Positions 1-7,750 of a DNA stretch of 64,000 bases are shown piece after piece. A program made the translations under genes and the position numbers. Numbering within the stretch: the stretch's first letter is position 1; each line of letters begins with the position of its first letter. Below the pieces are notes generated by a model. It ran no database searches. It saw nothing but the letters and a program-made list of their open reading frames with translations, and had not been told where the DNA came from. Source of the stretch: Palsa-1400 sp036501625 (GTDB taxonomy: Bacteria; Verrucomicrobiota; Verrucomicrobiia; Limisphaerales; Palsa-1400); assembly GCA_036501625.1 (NCBI GenBank), contig DASXZY010000072.1, positions 39,885-103,884 of the forward strand. Direction: 5' to 3'.

Positions 1-1
1 C

Positions 2-331
2 AACCAATTTGATAACATCGTCAAATTCATGTCCGGCCGCTCGCCCGCGGAATGCGACCCGGCCCAGGCCAAGCAGCCCGGCACCGAGAAGTGCATCGCG
101 CTGATTTATGAAGGAGTTTCGGCCATTGCCAAGATTCGCGACGTCCTCGGGCCAACTGATCCGTCCAAGGCCCCGCCCGGTTCGGTGCGCAAGGAATTCG
201 GCTCCAACATCATGGTCAACGCCGCGCACGCCAGCGATTCGGTGGAGAGCGCGCAGCGGGAAATGAAGATCGTCAACGTCGGCGAGAACAATTTCCGGGC
301 CGTGGTCGAGGAAATGTACGGTAAAGTTTAG
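2..331 (+). CDS. ndk: Nucleoside-diphosphate kinase, C-terminal part (5' end outside window)
   Basis: Transfers the gamma-phosphate between nucleoside triphosphates and diphosphates through a phospho-histidine; cytoplasmic. The frame is open from the window edge (position 2) and continues upstream, so the ATG at 29 is internal. The NDK signature is visible: a GATDP-like stretch (GPTDPSK), then PGSVRKEFG and NAAHASDS, which holds the catalytic histidine and matches the usual N-x-x-H-G-S-D-S with Ala for Gly. The C-terminal tail after the His motif runs about 28 residues, ending VVEEMYGKV, as in longer NDK variants. It converges on the phosphoketolase gene with 18 bp between the stops. Confidence 0.85.
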   Translation, partial: NQFDNIVKFMSGRSPAECDPAQAKQPGTEKCIALIYEGVSAIAKIRDVLGPTDPSKAPPGSVRKEFGSNIMVNAAHASDSVESAQREMKIVNVGENNFRAVVEEMYGKV

Positions 332-349
332 GCGGACATTTTGGGCTGC

Positions 350-2707
350 CTATTTGACAGCCCATTTCCAATCCCGCACTTCCGGCAGGTCCTGGCCGTT
401 CCGGGCGATGTATTCCTTGTGGTCGATGAGTTTGTCCCGCAGCTCCTGCTTGAGGTAGGCGCCTTTGCCGCCGGATTGGGGGACGCGGTCCACGGTATCC
501 ATGACGAGGTGGAACCGGTCCAATTCATTGAGCACCGTCATGTCGAAAGGCGTGGTGATGGTGCCCTCTTCCTTGTAGCCGCGCACGTGGATGTTGTGAT
601 GATTGGTCCGGCGGTAAGTCAGCCGGTGGATGAGCCACGGATAGCCGTGGAACGCGAAAATGACCGGCTTGTCGCGCGTGAAAAGCTGGTCGAAATCCCG
701 ATCTCTCAATCCGTGCGGATGCTCGGTTTGCGGCTGGAGCTTCATTAAGTCAACAATATTGACAACGCGCATCTTCAAGTGCGGCAAATGCTCGCGCATG
801 ATGGAGACGGCCGCGAGCGTTTCCAAAGTCGGCACGTCGCCGCAGCAGGCCATGACGACGTCCGGCTCCGCGTCCATGTCGTTGCTGGCCCATTTCCAAA
901 TGCCGATGCCCTCGGCGCAATGCCGGACGGCGGCATCCATGCCCAGCCATTGCGGGGCCGGGTGCTTGCCCGCCACCACCACATTCACGTAATGGCGGCT
1001 GCGCAGGCAGTGGTCCATGACGGAGAGCAGGCAATTGGCGTCCGGAGGAAGATAGACCCGCACGATCTCGGCCTTTTTATTCATGACATGGTCGATGAAG
1101 CCGGGGTCCTGATGGGTGAAGCCGTTATGGTCCTGGCGCCAGACATGCGAGGCCAGCAGGTAATTGAGCGAGGCGATCTTCCTTCGCCACGGCAGGCGCG
1201 CGGTAATCTTGAGCCACTTGGCGTGCTGGTTGAACATCGAGTCAACAATATGGATGAATGCCTCGTAACAGTTGAATAGGCCGTGGCGGCCAGTCAGCAA
1301 ATAACCCTCCAGCCAGCCTTCGCACTGGTGTTCGCTGAGCATTTCCATCACGCGGCCGGCCGGCGCCAGAAGCTCGTCGCCCGGAATGGTGGCGGCTTCC
1401 CACTGGCGCTTTGTCGCTTGAAAGATGGCTTCCAAGCCGTTGGAGAGCGTTTCGTCGGGGCCGAACACGCGGAAGTTCCGCAGCTCGCTGTTTAGTTTGA
1501 TAATGTCGCGCAGAAACGGCCCCAGCACGCGCGTGTCGCCGATGCCGCGCACGCCGGGCGAAGCCACTTGGACGGCGTAGGCGCGAAATTCGGGCATGCG
1601 CAAGTCGCGGAGCAAAATGCCGCCGTTGGCATGCGGGTTGGCGCCCATGCGGCGGCTGCCTTTGGGAGCCAATTCGGCCAATTCGGGCTTCAGCCGGCCT
1701 TGGGCGTCGAAGAGTTCCTCCGGGCCGTAGCTCTTCAGCCATTGCTCCAGCATTTTGAGATGTTCGGGATGCGCCGCGGGGTCGGAGAGCGGCACCTGAT
1801 GAGAATGAAAAGTCCCTTCATTCGGCACGCCGTCGATCTCCTTTGGCCCCGTCCAGCCCTTGGGCGAATCCAACACGATCATCGGCCAGCGCGGGCGCTC
1901 AAGCTTGCCCGCCCTTGCCGCGTGCTGTATTGATTTTATCTCCTCCACCGCCTTGTCAAGCGCGGCGGCCATGGCCTCGTGCATCAGCGCGGGTTCGTGC
2001 CCTTTGACGAAATAGGGCGTCCAGCCGCAGCCCCGCAAAAACTGCTCCAACTCCTCGCGCGTGATGCGGGCGAAAATGGTCGGATTGGCAATCTTGTAGC
2101 CATTGAGATGCAGGATGGGCAGCACGGCGCCGTCCTCGGCCGGGTTGAGAAATTTGTTGGAATGCCAGGCCGTGGCCAGCGGGCCGGTCTCCGCCTCGCC
2201 ATCGCCGACGACGCACGCCACGGCCAGATGGGGATTATCAAACACCGCGCCAAACGCGTGGCTGAGGGAATAGCCAAGCTCGCCGCCTTCGTGGATGGAA
2301 CCGGGCGTTTCCGGCGAGGCATGGCTGGGCACGCCGCCGGGAAATGAGAATTGCATGAAGAGCTTTCGCAAACCGGCTTCGTCCTGGCTGACGCCGGGAT
2401 AAATCTCGCTGTAAGTGCCCTCCAGATAAGTATGGCTTAACACGGCCGGCCCGCCGTGGCCGGGGCCGGAAATGTAAATCATGTCGAGGTCATATTTCTT
2501 AATGACGCGGTTCAAATGCGCGTAGATGAAATTCTGCCCCGGCGTTGTTCCCCAATGGCCGAGCAACATATGTTTGACATCCGTCAGCGCCAGCGGCCGC
2601 TTGAGCAGCGGGTTGTCATAAAGATAAATCTGCCCGACCGAGAGATAATTGGCCGCCCGCCAATACGCGTCGATCTTCCCCAGGAGTTCCGGCGTTAATG
2701 TATTCAT
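350..2707 (-). CDS. xfp: Xylulose-5-phosphate/fructose-6-phosphate phosphoketolase
   Basis: Thiamine-diphosphate enzyme that splits xylulose 5-phosphate (or fructose 6-phosphate) with phosphate into acetyl phosphate and glyceraldehyde 3-phosphate (or erythrose 4-phosphate). At 785 aa it has full family length. Seen: an N-terminal HWGTTPGQNF region, the ThDP-binding GDGEAETGP motif, the following LHLNGYKI, and the C-terminal HGYPWLIHRL and RGYKEEGTI typical of Xfp. A good Shine-Dalgarno (AAAGGA) lies about 8 nt before the ATG. It is the second gene of an operon 13 bp after ackA, so acetyl phosphate can be turned directly into acetate and ATP. Whether it prefers X5P alone or both substrates cannot be read from the sequence. 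Confidence 0.95.
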   Translation of the reverse strand: MNTLTPELLGKIDAYWRAANYLSVGQIYLYDNPLLKRPLALTDVKHMLLGHWGTTPGQNFIYAHLNRVIKKYDLDMIYISGPGHGGPAVLSHTYLEGTYSEIYPGVSQDEAGLRKLFMQFSFPGGVPSHASPETPGSIHEGGELGYSLSHAFGAVFDNPHLAVACVVGDGEAETGPLATAWHSNKFLNPAEDGAVLPILHLNGYKIANPTIFARITREELEQFLRGCGWTPYFVKGHEPALMHEAMAAALDKAVEEIKSIQHAARAGKLERPRWPMIVLDSPKGWTGPKEIDGVPNEGTFHSHQVPLSDPAAHPEHLKMLEQWLKSYGPEELFDAQGRLKPELAELAPKGSRRMGANPHANGGILLRDLRMPEFRAYAVQVASPGVRGIGDTRVLGPFLRDIIKLNSELRNFRVFGPDETLSNGLEAIFQATKRQWEAATIPGDELLAPAGRVMEMLSEHQCEGWLEGYLLTGRHGLFNCYEAFIHIVDSMFNQHAKWLKITARLPWRRKIASLNYLLASHVWRQDHNGFTHQDPGFIDHVMNKKAEIVRVYLPPDANCLLSVMDHCLRSRHYVNVVVAGKHPAPQWLGMDAAVRHCAEGIGIWKWASNDMDAEPDVVMACCGDVPTLETLAAVSIMREHLPHLKMRVVNIVDLMKLQPQTEHPHGLRDRDFDQLFTRDKPVIFAFHGYPWLIHRLTYRRTNHHNIHVRGYKEEGTITTPFDMTVLNELDRFHLVMDTVDRVPQSGGKGAYLKQELRDKLIDHKEYIARNGQDLPEVRDWKWAVK

Positions 2708-2720
2708 AGTTGGTGTCCTT

Positions 2721-3935
2721 TCACGCGGCCCATCCTAGGACCCGCCCGGCCGACCGGGCGATGATCCATTCTTCATCCGTGCGAATGACCCGCACGGTCG
2801 CGGGGCCTTCGCTTGATGAAATAAGGGCCGCGTTTGAGTTGTTTTTGGTTGAGTCAAGGCTAATGCCAAGAAAACCCAGCCCGCCGCAAATTCGCTCGCG
2901 GATTTCCGGCACGTTCTCGCCGATGCCGCCCGCGAAGACCAGGGTGTCCAGGCCCTCCAGGGCCCCGGCCATCGCGCAAATCCATTTCCGGGCCTGGTAA
3001 CAAAACATCGCGATGGCCTCGGCCGCGCGGCTGTCTTCCTTGGCTCGCTCGAAAAGTTCGCTCATGTCGGAAGTCGTTTCCGAAATGCCCAGCAGGCCGG
3101 ATTCATGATTGACAAGATGATGAAATTGCTCCGGCGTGAGATGCTCGGTTTGCGCGAGATGCCAGGCAAGGCTGGGGTCCAGATCGCCCGAGCGGGTGCT
3201 CATGGGCAGGCCGGCTGTTGGCGTAAAACTCATGCTGGTATCCACGCTGCGCCCGCCGCGCGCGGCCGTGATGCTCGCGCCGTTGCCGAGGTGGGCCAGA
3301 ATCACGCGCCCTTGCGCGGTCCCCGGCCCGGCCTCGCGCGCGAGCGATTCCATCAGATACTCGCAGGACAGCCCGTGAAATCCGTAGCGCCGGATTCCCT
3401 TGGCCTCATAGCGGCGCGGGATCGGAAGCATCCGCGCCAGGCGCGGCATGTCATGATGAAACGCCGTGTCAAAGCAAGCCACTTGCGGCAGGCCGGGGCA
3501 CTGCTTTTGGAAAGCCTCTATCAACTGAATCTCTTCTGGAAGATGCTCCGGATCTAGCGTGCTCAGGCCGTGCAATTCCGCGATCATCTCCGTGGTGACC
3601 CGCTGCGGTTCCCAGTACTTGGGGCCGCCATGCACCACGCGATGGCCGATGGCCGCCAGCATCCCGCCCGCGAATTGTTCCCGCGCCCATTCCAGCAACA
3701 CGCCAACCGCGTCCGCGTAGCCGGGCAAAGCAACCTTTCGCGTGAAGCTTTCCTCCGTTGAGGCGCCCTTCATCTCAAATTTGCCCTGGGCGAGGCCGAT
3801 GCCCGTGATTTTGCCGGACATCATCCGCCGCCGTTCGCCGCCAGATTGAAACAGCGCAATCTTAATGCTGGAGGAGCCGCCATTGACGGTGAGGATGCTG
3901 GACGGGGCTGAAGTTTTGGCCGATTCGTTTGCCAT
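2721..3935 (-). CDS. ackA: Acetate kinase
   Basis: Converts acetyl phosphate plus ADP to acetate plus ATP. The reading frame opens further upstream (4019), but the ATG at 3935 (MANESAK) puts the family N-terminus TVNGGSSSIKIALF about 17 residues in and gives 404 aa, the usual length. Family motifs in order: HRVVHGG, CFDTAFH, RRYGFHGLS, LAHLGNG, STRSGDLDP, and GGIGEN near the C-terminus. It lies just upstream of xfp on the same strand, so the two probably share a transcript and form a phosphoketolase bypass. It is divergent from the isomerase-like gene at 4077; the 141 bp between them must hold both promoters, but no strong consensus is visible. Confidence 0.95.
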   Translation of the reverse strand: MANESAKTSAPSSILTVNGGSSSIKIALFQSGGERRRMMSGKITGIGLAQGKFEMKGASTEESFTRKVALPGYADAVGVLLEWAREQFAGGMLAAIGHRVVHGGPKYWEPQRVTTEMIAELHGLSTLDPEHLPEEIQLIEAFQKQCPGLPQVACFDTAFHHDMPRLARMLPIPRRYEAKGIRRYGFHGLSCEYLMESLAREAGPGTAQGRVILAHLGNGASITAARGGRSVDTSMSFTPTAGLPMSTRSGDLDPSLAWHLAQTEHLTPEQFHHLVNHESGLLGISETTSDMSELFERAKEDSRAAEAIAMFCYQARKWICAMAGALEGLDTLVFAGGIGENVPEIRERICGGLGFLGISLDSTKNNSNAALISSSEGPATVRVIRTDEEWIIARSAGRVLGWAA

Positions 3936-4076
3936 GCCGCTCGATTCAAACCATTCCGCACGTCCGAGGATGGCGCAAGTTAAATCGAAGCAACAGCGGC
4001 AGAACACGCAACAATACACTCGCCAAACTTGTCCAGCGCCTCTAAGAATATGGCGAATTTAGAAGCTTAAAGCACT

Positions 4077-5705
4077 ATGCCGTCCCGAACTTTGCCGCCC
4101 AAGCACGCCTATCTCATGGCCAATGGCGATCTGCGTTCCAGCGCCAACCAAAAATGCTGGCCCGTCCAAGCCAAAATGGAAGCGTTGCTGGCCAAATCCC
4201 TCAAGAACGAAGGCTGGAATCTCGTCCGCGCCCACAAATTTGATCCCGCCCGAAAGCACGGTTTCATTGACTCGCAGAAAATGGGCATGGAAGTCTTCCG
4301 CCATATTGATCCTCGCGCGCCGCTCATCGTGGCCGAGTCGGTCTGGCAATACAGCCACCACCTGCTCCCGGGATTGTTCACGCATCGCGGCCCCATTCTG
4401 ACCGTCGCCAACTGGAGCGGCGCCTGGCCGGGGCTGGTCGGCATGTTGAACCTCAACGGCTCCATGACCAAGGCGGGCATCGCTTACAGTTCATTGTGGA
4501 GCGAGGAGTTTTCCGACGGCTTCTTTGAAAACGGCCTCCGCCAATGGCTAAAATCCGGCTCGCTCACCTGCGGTGAAAGTCACGTGCGCGACCTCGCCGC
4601 CGTCAAGCTTCCCTCAGGCGAAGAGAAACTTGGGCGCGCGTTCGGGCGGGCGTTTAAGGAGCGCAAAGCCATCATGGGAGTCTTCGATGAGGGCTGCATG
4701 GGCATGTTCAACGCGATTATTCCCGACGAATTGCTTCATCCCACTGGCCTCTTCAAAGAGCGCCTGAGCCAGTCGGCCCTTTTCGCTGCGATGGGCCAGG
4801 TGACCGAGGCCGAAGCCCGCGCCGTGCTGGAATGGTATTTGAAAAAGGGCGTCAAATTCCACTGGGGCAAAAATGAAGAAACCGATTTGACACGCTCCCA
4901 GACTCTCCAGCAATGCAAAATGTACATCGCCGCCTTGCGCATTGCCGATGACTTCGGCTGCGCGACCGTGGGCATCCAATACCAGCAGGGTTTGAAAGAC
5001 CTCGCCCCGGCCAGCGATTTGGTGGAAGGCACGCTCAACAACGCCGACCGCCCGCCTGTCAAGTGTTCGCGCACGGGCCGCCTGCTTTATGGCGGGGAGG
5101 CGCTGCCGCACTTTAACGAAGTGGATGAATGCGCCGGCCTGGACGGATTGCTCACATATCATCTCTGGCGCAAGCTGGGCTATCCTCCGGAGAACACCCT
5201 GCACGACCTTCGTTGGGGCCAGCAGTATCAAGGCGGCGGCATCGATGATTTTGTCTGGGTGCTGTTGATTTCCGGCGCGGCGCCGCCGGCCCACTTCACG
5301 GGCGGCTGGAAAGGCGCCTCCAGCGAACGCCAGCCTCCGATGTATTTCCGCCTCGGCGGCGGCACGCTCAAGGGCATTAGCAAGCCCGGCCACATCGTTT
5401 GGAGCCGCATCTTCATTATGGATGGCAAGCTGCACTGCGACCTTGGCGTCGGGCGGGCGGTCGAACTCCCGCGCGAGGAAACCGAGCGCCGCTGGCAGGA
5501 AACCACGCCGCAATGGCCGATCATGCACGCTTGTTTTGATGGCGTCACGCGCGACCAAATGATGGTCCGCCACAAATCCAATCACATCCAGGTCGTCTAT
5601 GCGCCCAGCCAAAAGGCCGCCCATCGGGGGTGCCGCATTAAAGCTGCGATGATGGCCGAACTCGGCCTGGAGACGCATTTCTGCGGCAGTGTGGATCTGA
5701 AATAA
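4077..5705 (+). CDS. L-fucose/L-arabinose isomerase-superfamily protein
   Basis: A 542-aa soluble protein resembling the FucI/AraA isomerase superfamily, which interconverts aldose and ketose sugars with a divalent metal. Seen: an N-terminal Rossmann-like part with repeated short hydrophobic strands (PLIVAESVWQ, PILTVANWSG), a middle part with VFDEGCMGM and GIQYQQGLKDL, and a C-terminal part with PGHIVWSRIF and IQVVYAPS. The middle Glu/Asp and the later His residues could bind metal, but I cannot assign them firmly. No sugar kinase or aldolase is adjacent. It is divergent from ackA, so a sugar feeding the phosphoketolase route is plausible but not shown. Substrate unknown. Confidence 0.55.
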   Translation: MPSRTLPPKHAYLMANGDLRSSANQKCWPVQAKMEALLAKSLKNEGWNLVRAHKFDPARKHGFIDSQKMGMEVFRHIDPRAPLIVAESVWQYSHHLLPGLFTHRGPILTVANWSGAWPGLVGMLNLNGSMTKAGIAYSSLWSEEFSDGFFENGLRQWLKSGSLTCGESHVRDLAAVKLPSGEEKLGRAFGRAFKERKAIMGVFDEGCMGMFNAIIPDELLHPTGLFKERLSQSALFAAMGQVTEAEARAVLEWYLKKGVKFHWGKNEETDLTRSQTLQQCKMYIAALRIADDFGCATVGIQYQQGLKDLAPASDLVEGTLNNADRPPVKCSRTGRLLYGGEALPHFNEVDECAGLDGLLTYHLWRKLGYPPENTLHDLRWGQQYQGGGIDDFVWVLLISGAAPPAHFTGGWKGASSERQPPMYFRLGGGTLKGISKPGHIVWSRIFIMDGKLHCDLGVGRAVELPREETERRWQETTPQWPIMHACFDGVTRDQMMVRHKSNHIQVVYAPSQKAAHRGCRIKAAMMAELGLETHFCGSVDLK

Positions 5706-5784
5706 ATGCGGCCGCGCCGTCTTTCTTCTGTTCGACTTTTCCGCTGGCAAAGCGGGCGCCGGGAGGGCACGATTCGCGGCAAAA

Positions 5785-6612
5785 ATGGAACCCATTCCGC
5801 CCAGAATTGAAGACGTCCCCCGGATTAGCCGCGGGCGCTGGTGGATTCATCTGGCCCTCATCACGGGTTACATTCTTCTCATCGCCGTCTTGGGCGCGGT
5901 TCGCAACAAATCCACACACCCGGCTCTGACCCATACCGCCAGTGGCCTGCTGATCGTGAGCGGGGCGGAGGTGCTGTTGTTTGGCATAGTCTTTGGCTTG
6001 GCCTGGCTGGCTTCACGCGCCACCCGTGACGAATTGCTGTTGCGCTGGCGCGGTGCGGCAACGCCGGTATTGCTGGGGGCCGGCTATTCGCTTGCGCTGC
6101 GGATTGGCGTGGGGGCGATCTCCGCGCTGATTTCCGCCATTCTGCTGGTAACTCGTGTCATGACGCCGGATTCGCTGGGAGACTTCGCGTTGAAAAACCG
6201 CCCGGGCGTGGAAAATCTCGTTGACGTCGATGCCTTGCGCGGCAATTCCGCTTATTTTTGGCTGACCATCACGGTAGTCAGCTTCGTCGTGGCCGGTCTG
6301 CGGGAGGAGCTTTGGCGCTCCTCGTTTTTGGCCGGCCTAAAGGCTTTGTGGCCGCGCCCGTTCGGCTCAAGGTTGGGCCAGTCCGCGGCGGTGGTCATTG
6401 CGGCCGTCATTTTTGGCTTGGCCCATGTGTCGATGGGGCCGCTGGCGATGTTGATGGCCGGGTTTCTGGGCCTGGGCCTGGGATTCATCATGGTTTTTCA
6501 TCGCTCCATTTGGCCCGCCGTGATTGCGCATGGGTTCTTTGATGCCACTACCATGGCGCTCATCCCGTGGGCGGTCGGGATGATGAAACATCTTCCGGCC
6601 CATTCACCTTGA
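5785..6612 (+). CDS. CPBP-family intramembrane metalloprotease (CAAX protease-like)
   Basis: Polytopic membrane protein of 275 aa with several long hydrophobic segments (about residues 18-40, 50-70, 90-120, 155-175, 205-255). All three CPBP/Abi signature motifs are present in the C-terminal half: EExxR (REELWRS), FxxxH (FGLAH) and HxxxD (HGFFD). In characterised relatives these residues bind zinc and cleave within the membrane; bacterial substrates are mostly unknown. It starts the plus-strand run of signalling genes at 5785-12968. The ATG at 5785 follows an A-rich stretch without a clear Shine-Dalgarno. Confidence 0.85.
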   Translation: MEPIPPRIEDVPRISRGRWWIHLALITGYILLIAVLGAVRNKSTHPALTHTASGLLIVSGAEVLLFGIVFGLAWLASRATRDELLLRWRGAATPVLLGAGYSLALRIGVGAISALISAILLVTRVMTPDSLGDFALKNRPGVENLVDVDALRGNSAYFWLTITVVSFVVAGLREELWRSSFLAGLKALWPRPFGSRLGQSAAVVIAAVIFGLAHVSMGPLAMLMAGFLGLGLGFIMVFHRSIWPAVIAHGFFDATTMALIPWAVGMMKHLPAHSP

Positions 6613-6655
6613 CGCCTCGCGCCGGGCGAATATTGCGTTTGTCATCGAGCGCCCG

Positions 6656-7723
6656 TTGCGGCAGATTGGCACGGTGCGAAGGTTCGCCTTTCCTTATCCG
6701 CTGCTCTTGCTGGCCATTTGGACCGGCGTGCTGCTGGCGGGCGATTACATCGTGCTGGACACCTCGGTCCGCCAGTTTCGCTCAAGGAGTTTTGCCGCCA
6801 CGGTCGGTGAAATCACGCGCAGCGAAATGGGCCACGGCGCGGTCAGCCGCCGCGGCATCGACATCGGCTACAGTTACACCGTCAACGGCGCGGATTATCC
6901 CGGCCACCGGTACCGATACGATGACCGCAACGGCGCGTTCGATTACAAAGCCGTCACCAACGCGTGGCCGCGCGGCGCCAAAAAAATTGTTTACTACGAC
7001 GCGTCCAACCCGGCGGAATCGCTGCTCGATCCGGGTCTCAAGGGATGCGACTTGCTGCTGGGAATTTTTGCCATTCCGCTCAACATCGCCACGGCAGCGA
7101 TCTGGCTGGCCGCCTTCCGGGCCAGCCGCGAGAGCGGGCGCCTGAAAGTCGCCGGGGGCGTCCGCGTTTTTCAAGACGATCGCGAAACGCGCGCGCGCCT
7201 GGCTCAATGTTCTCCCTTGGCGGCGGGCTTTTTTGGAATTGCCGCGGCCGCATTTGCCTCCGCCATGCTGGTGGTGCTGGCAGCGGGTTTTGCGCCCGGC
7301 ATGGGCCTGATGACCGCCGTTTTGATTGCGATCGCGGCGGCTGGCGCGGCGGCCTTTTTCTGGACGGCGCAAAGGCACGCTGCCGGCCATTTCGATTTGC
7401 GCAGCCATGCAGCCTCGCAAACGGTGGCCGTCCCTCCGGCCGGCGGCCGAAAGGAAGTGTTGCTGGTTCCCAAAGGCGAAATCGTGGCCGTGGCCTTGCG
7501 ACGCCGGGTGACCCGCGCTCCCAGCGGCGAATATTTCAGCTATGTGCCCGCCCTGGACCGGGCCGTGCCGGGAGCCGAAGCCCAGTCTCTGGACTTGATC
7601 AATTGGGGATGGAACGAGTGGAAGGCTCGCGCCTTCGCCGGCTGGCTCAGCGATCAATTGGGCGTTCCGCTAAAGAGCATGGAAGACGAGCCGGCCATGG
7701 CGCCCGCCTCATCGCGCCGCTGA
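6656..7723 (+). CDS. DUF3592-type membrane protein
   Basis: A 355-aa protein of unknown function. The N-terminus has one transmembrane segment (PYPLLLLAIWTGVLLAG) followed by an extracytoplasmic DUF3592-like beta domain with the usual sequence of features (GEITRSEMG, YSYTVNGADYPG, YDDRNG, KIVYYDASNPAESLL), then two more hydrophobic segments near residues 140 and 190-230, and a soluble C-terminal part. No ATG fits: the start is TTG at 6656 or GTG at 6674, both just before the first membrane segment. It lies 43 bp after the CPBP gene and its stop sits next to the histidine-kinase frame, so it is probably co-transcribed. Confidence 0.6.
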   Translation: MRQIGTVRRFAFPYPLLLLAIWTGVLLAGDYIVLDTSVRQFRSRSFAATVGEITRSEMGHGAVSRRGIDIGYSYTVNGADYPGHRYRYDDRNGAFDYKAVTNAWPRGAKKIVYYDASNPAESLLDPGLKGCDLLLGIFAIPLNIATAAIWLAAFRASRESGRLKVAGGVRVFQDDRETRARLAQCSPLAAGFFGIAAAAFASAMLVVLAAGFAPGMGLMTAVLIAIAAAGAAAFFWTAQRHAAGHFDLRSHAASQTVAVPPAGGRKEVLLVPKGEIVAVALRRRVTRAPSGEYFSYVPALDRAVPGAEAQSLDLINWGWNEWKARAFAGWLSDQLGVPLKSMEDEPAMAPASSRR

Positions 7724-7750
7724 TTGGAAACTATTCTAAAGACATCGCGC

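Noticed and set aside
4614..5795. Open frame of 393 codons on the minus strand under the isomerase-like gene
   Set aside because: Low-complexity Ala/Arg-rich translation with no homology signal; the plus-strand gene is clearly protein-like.
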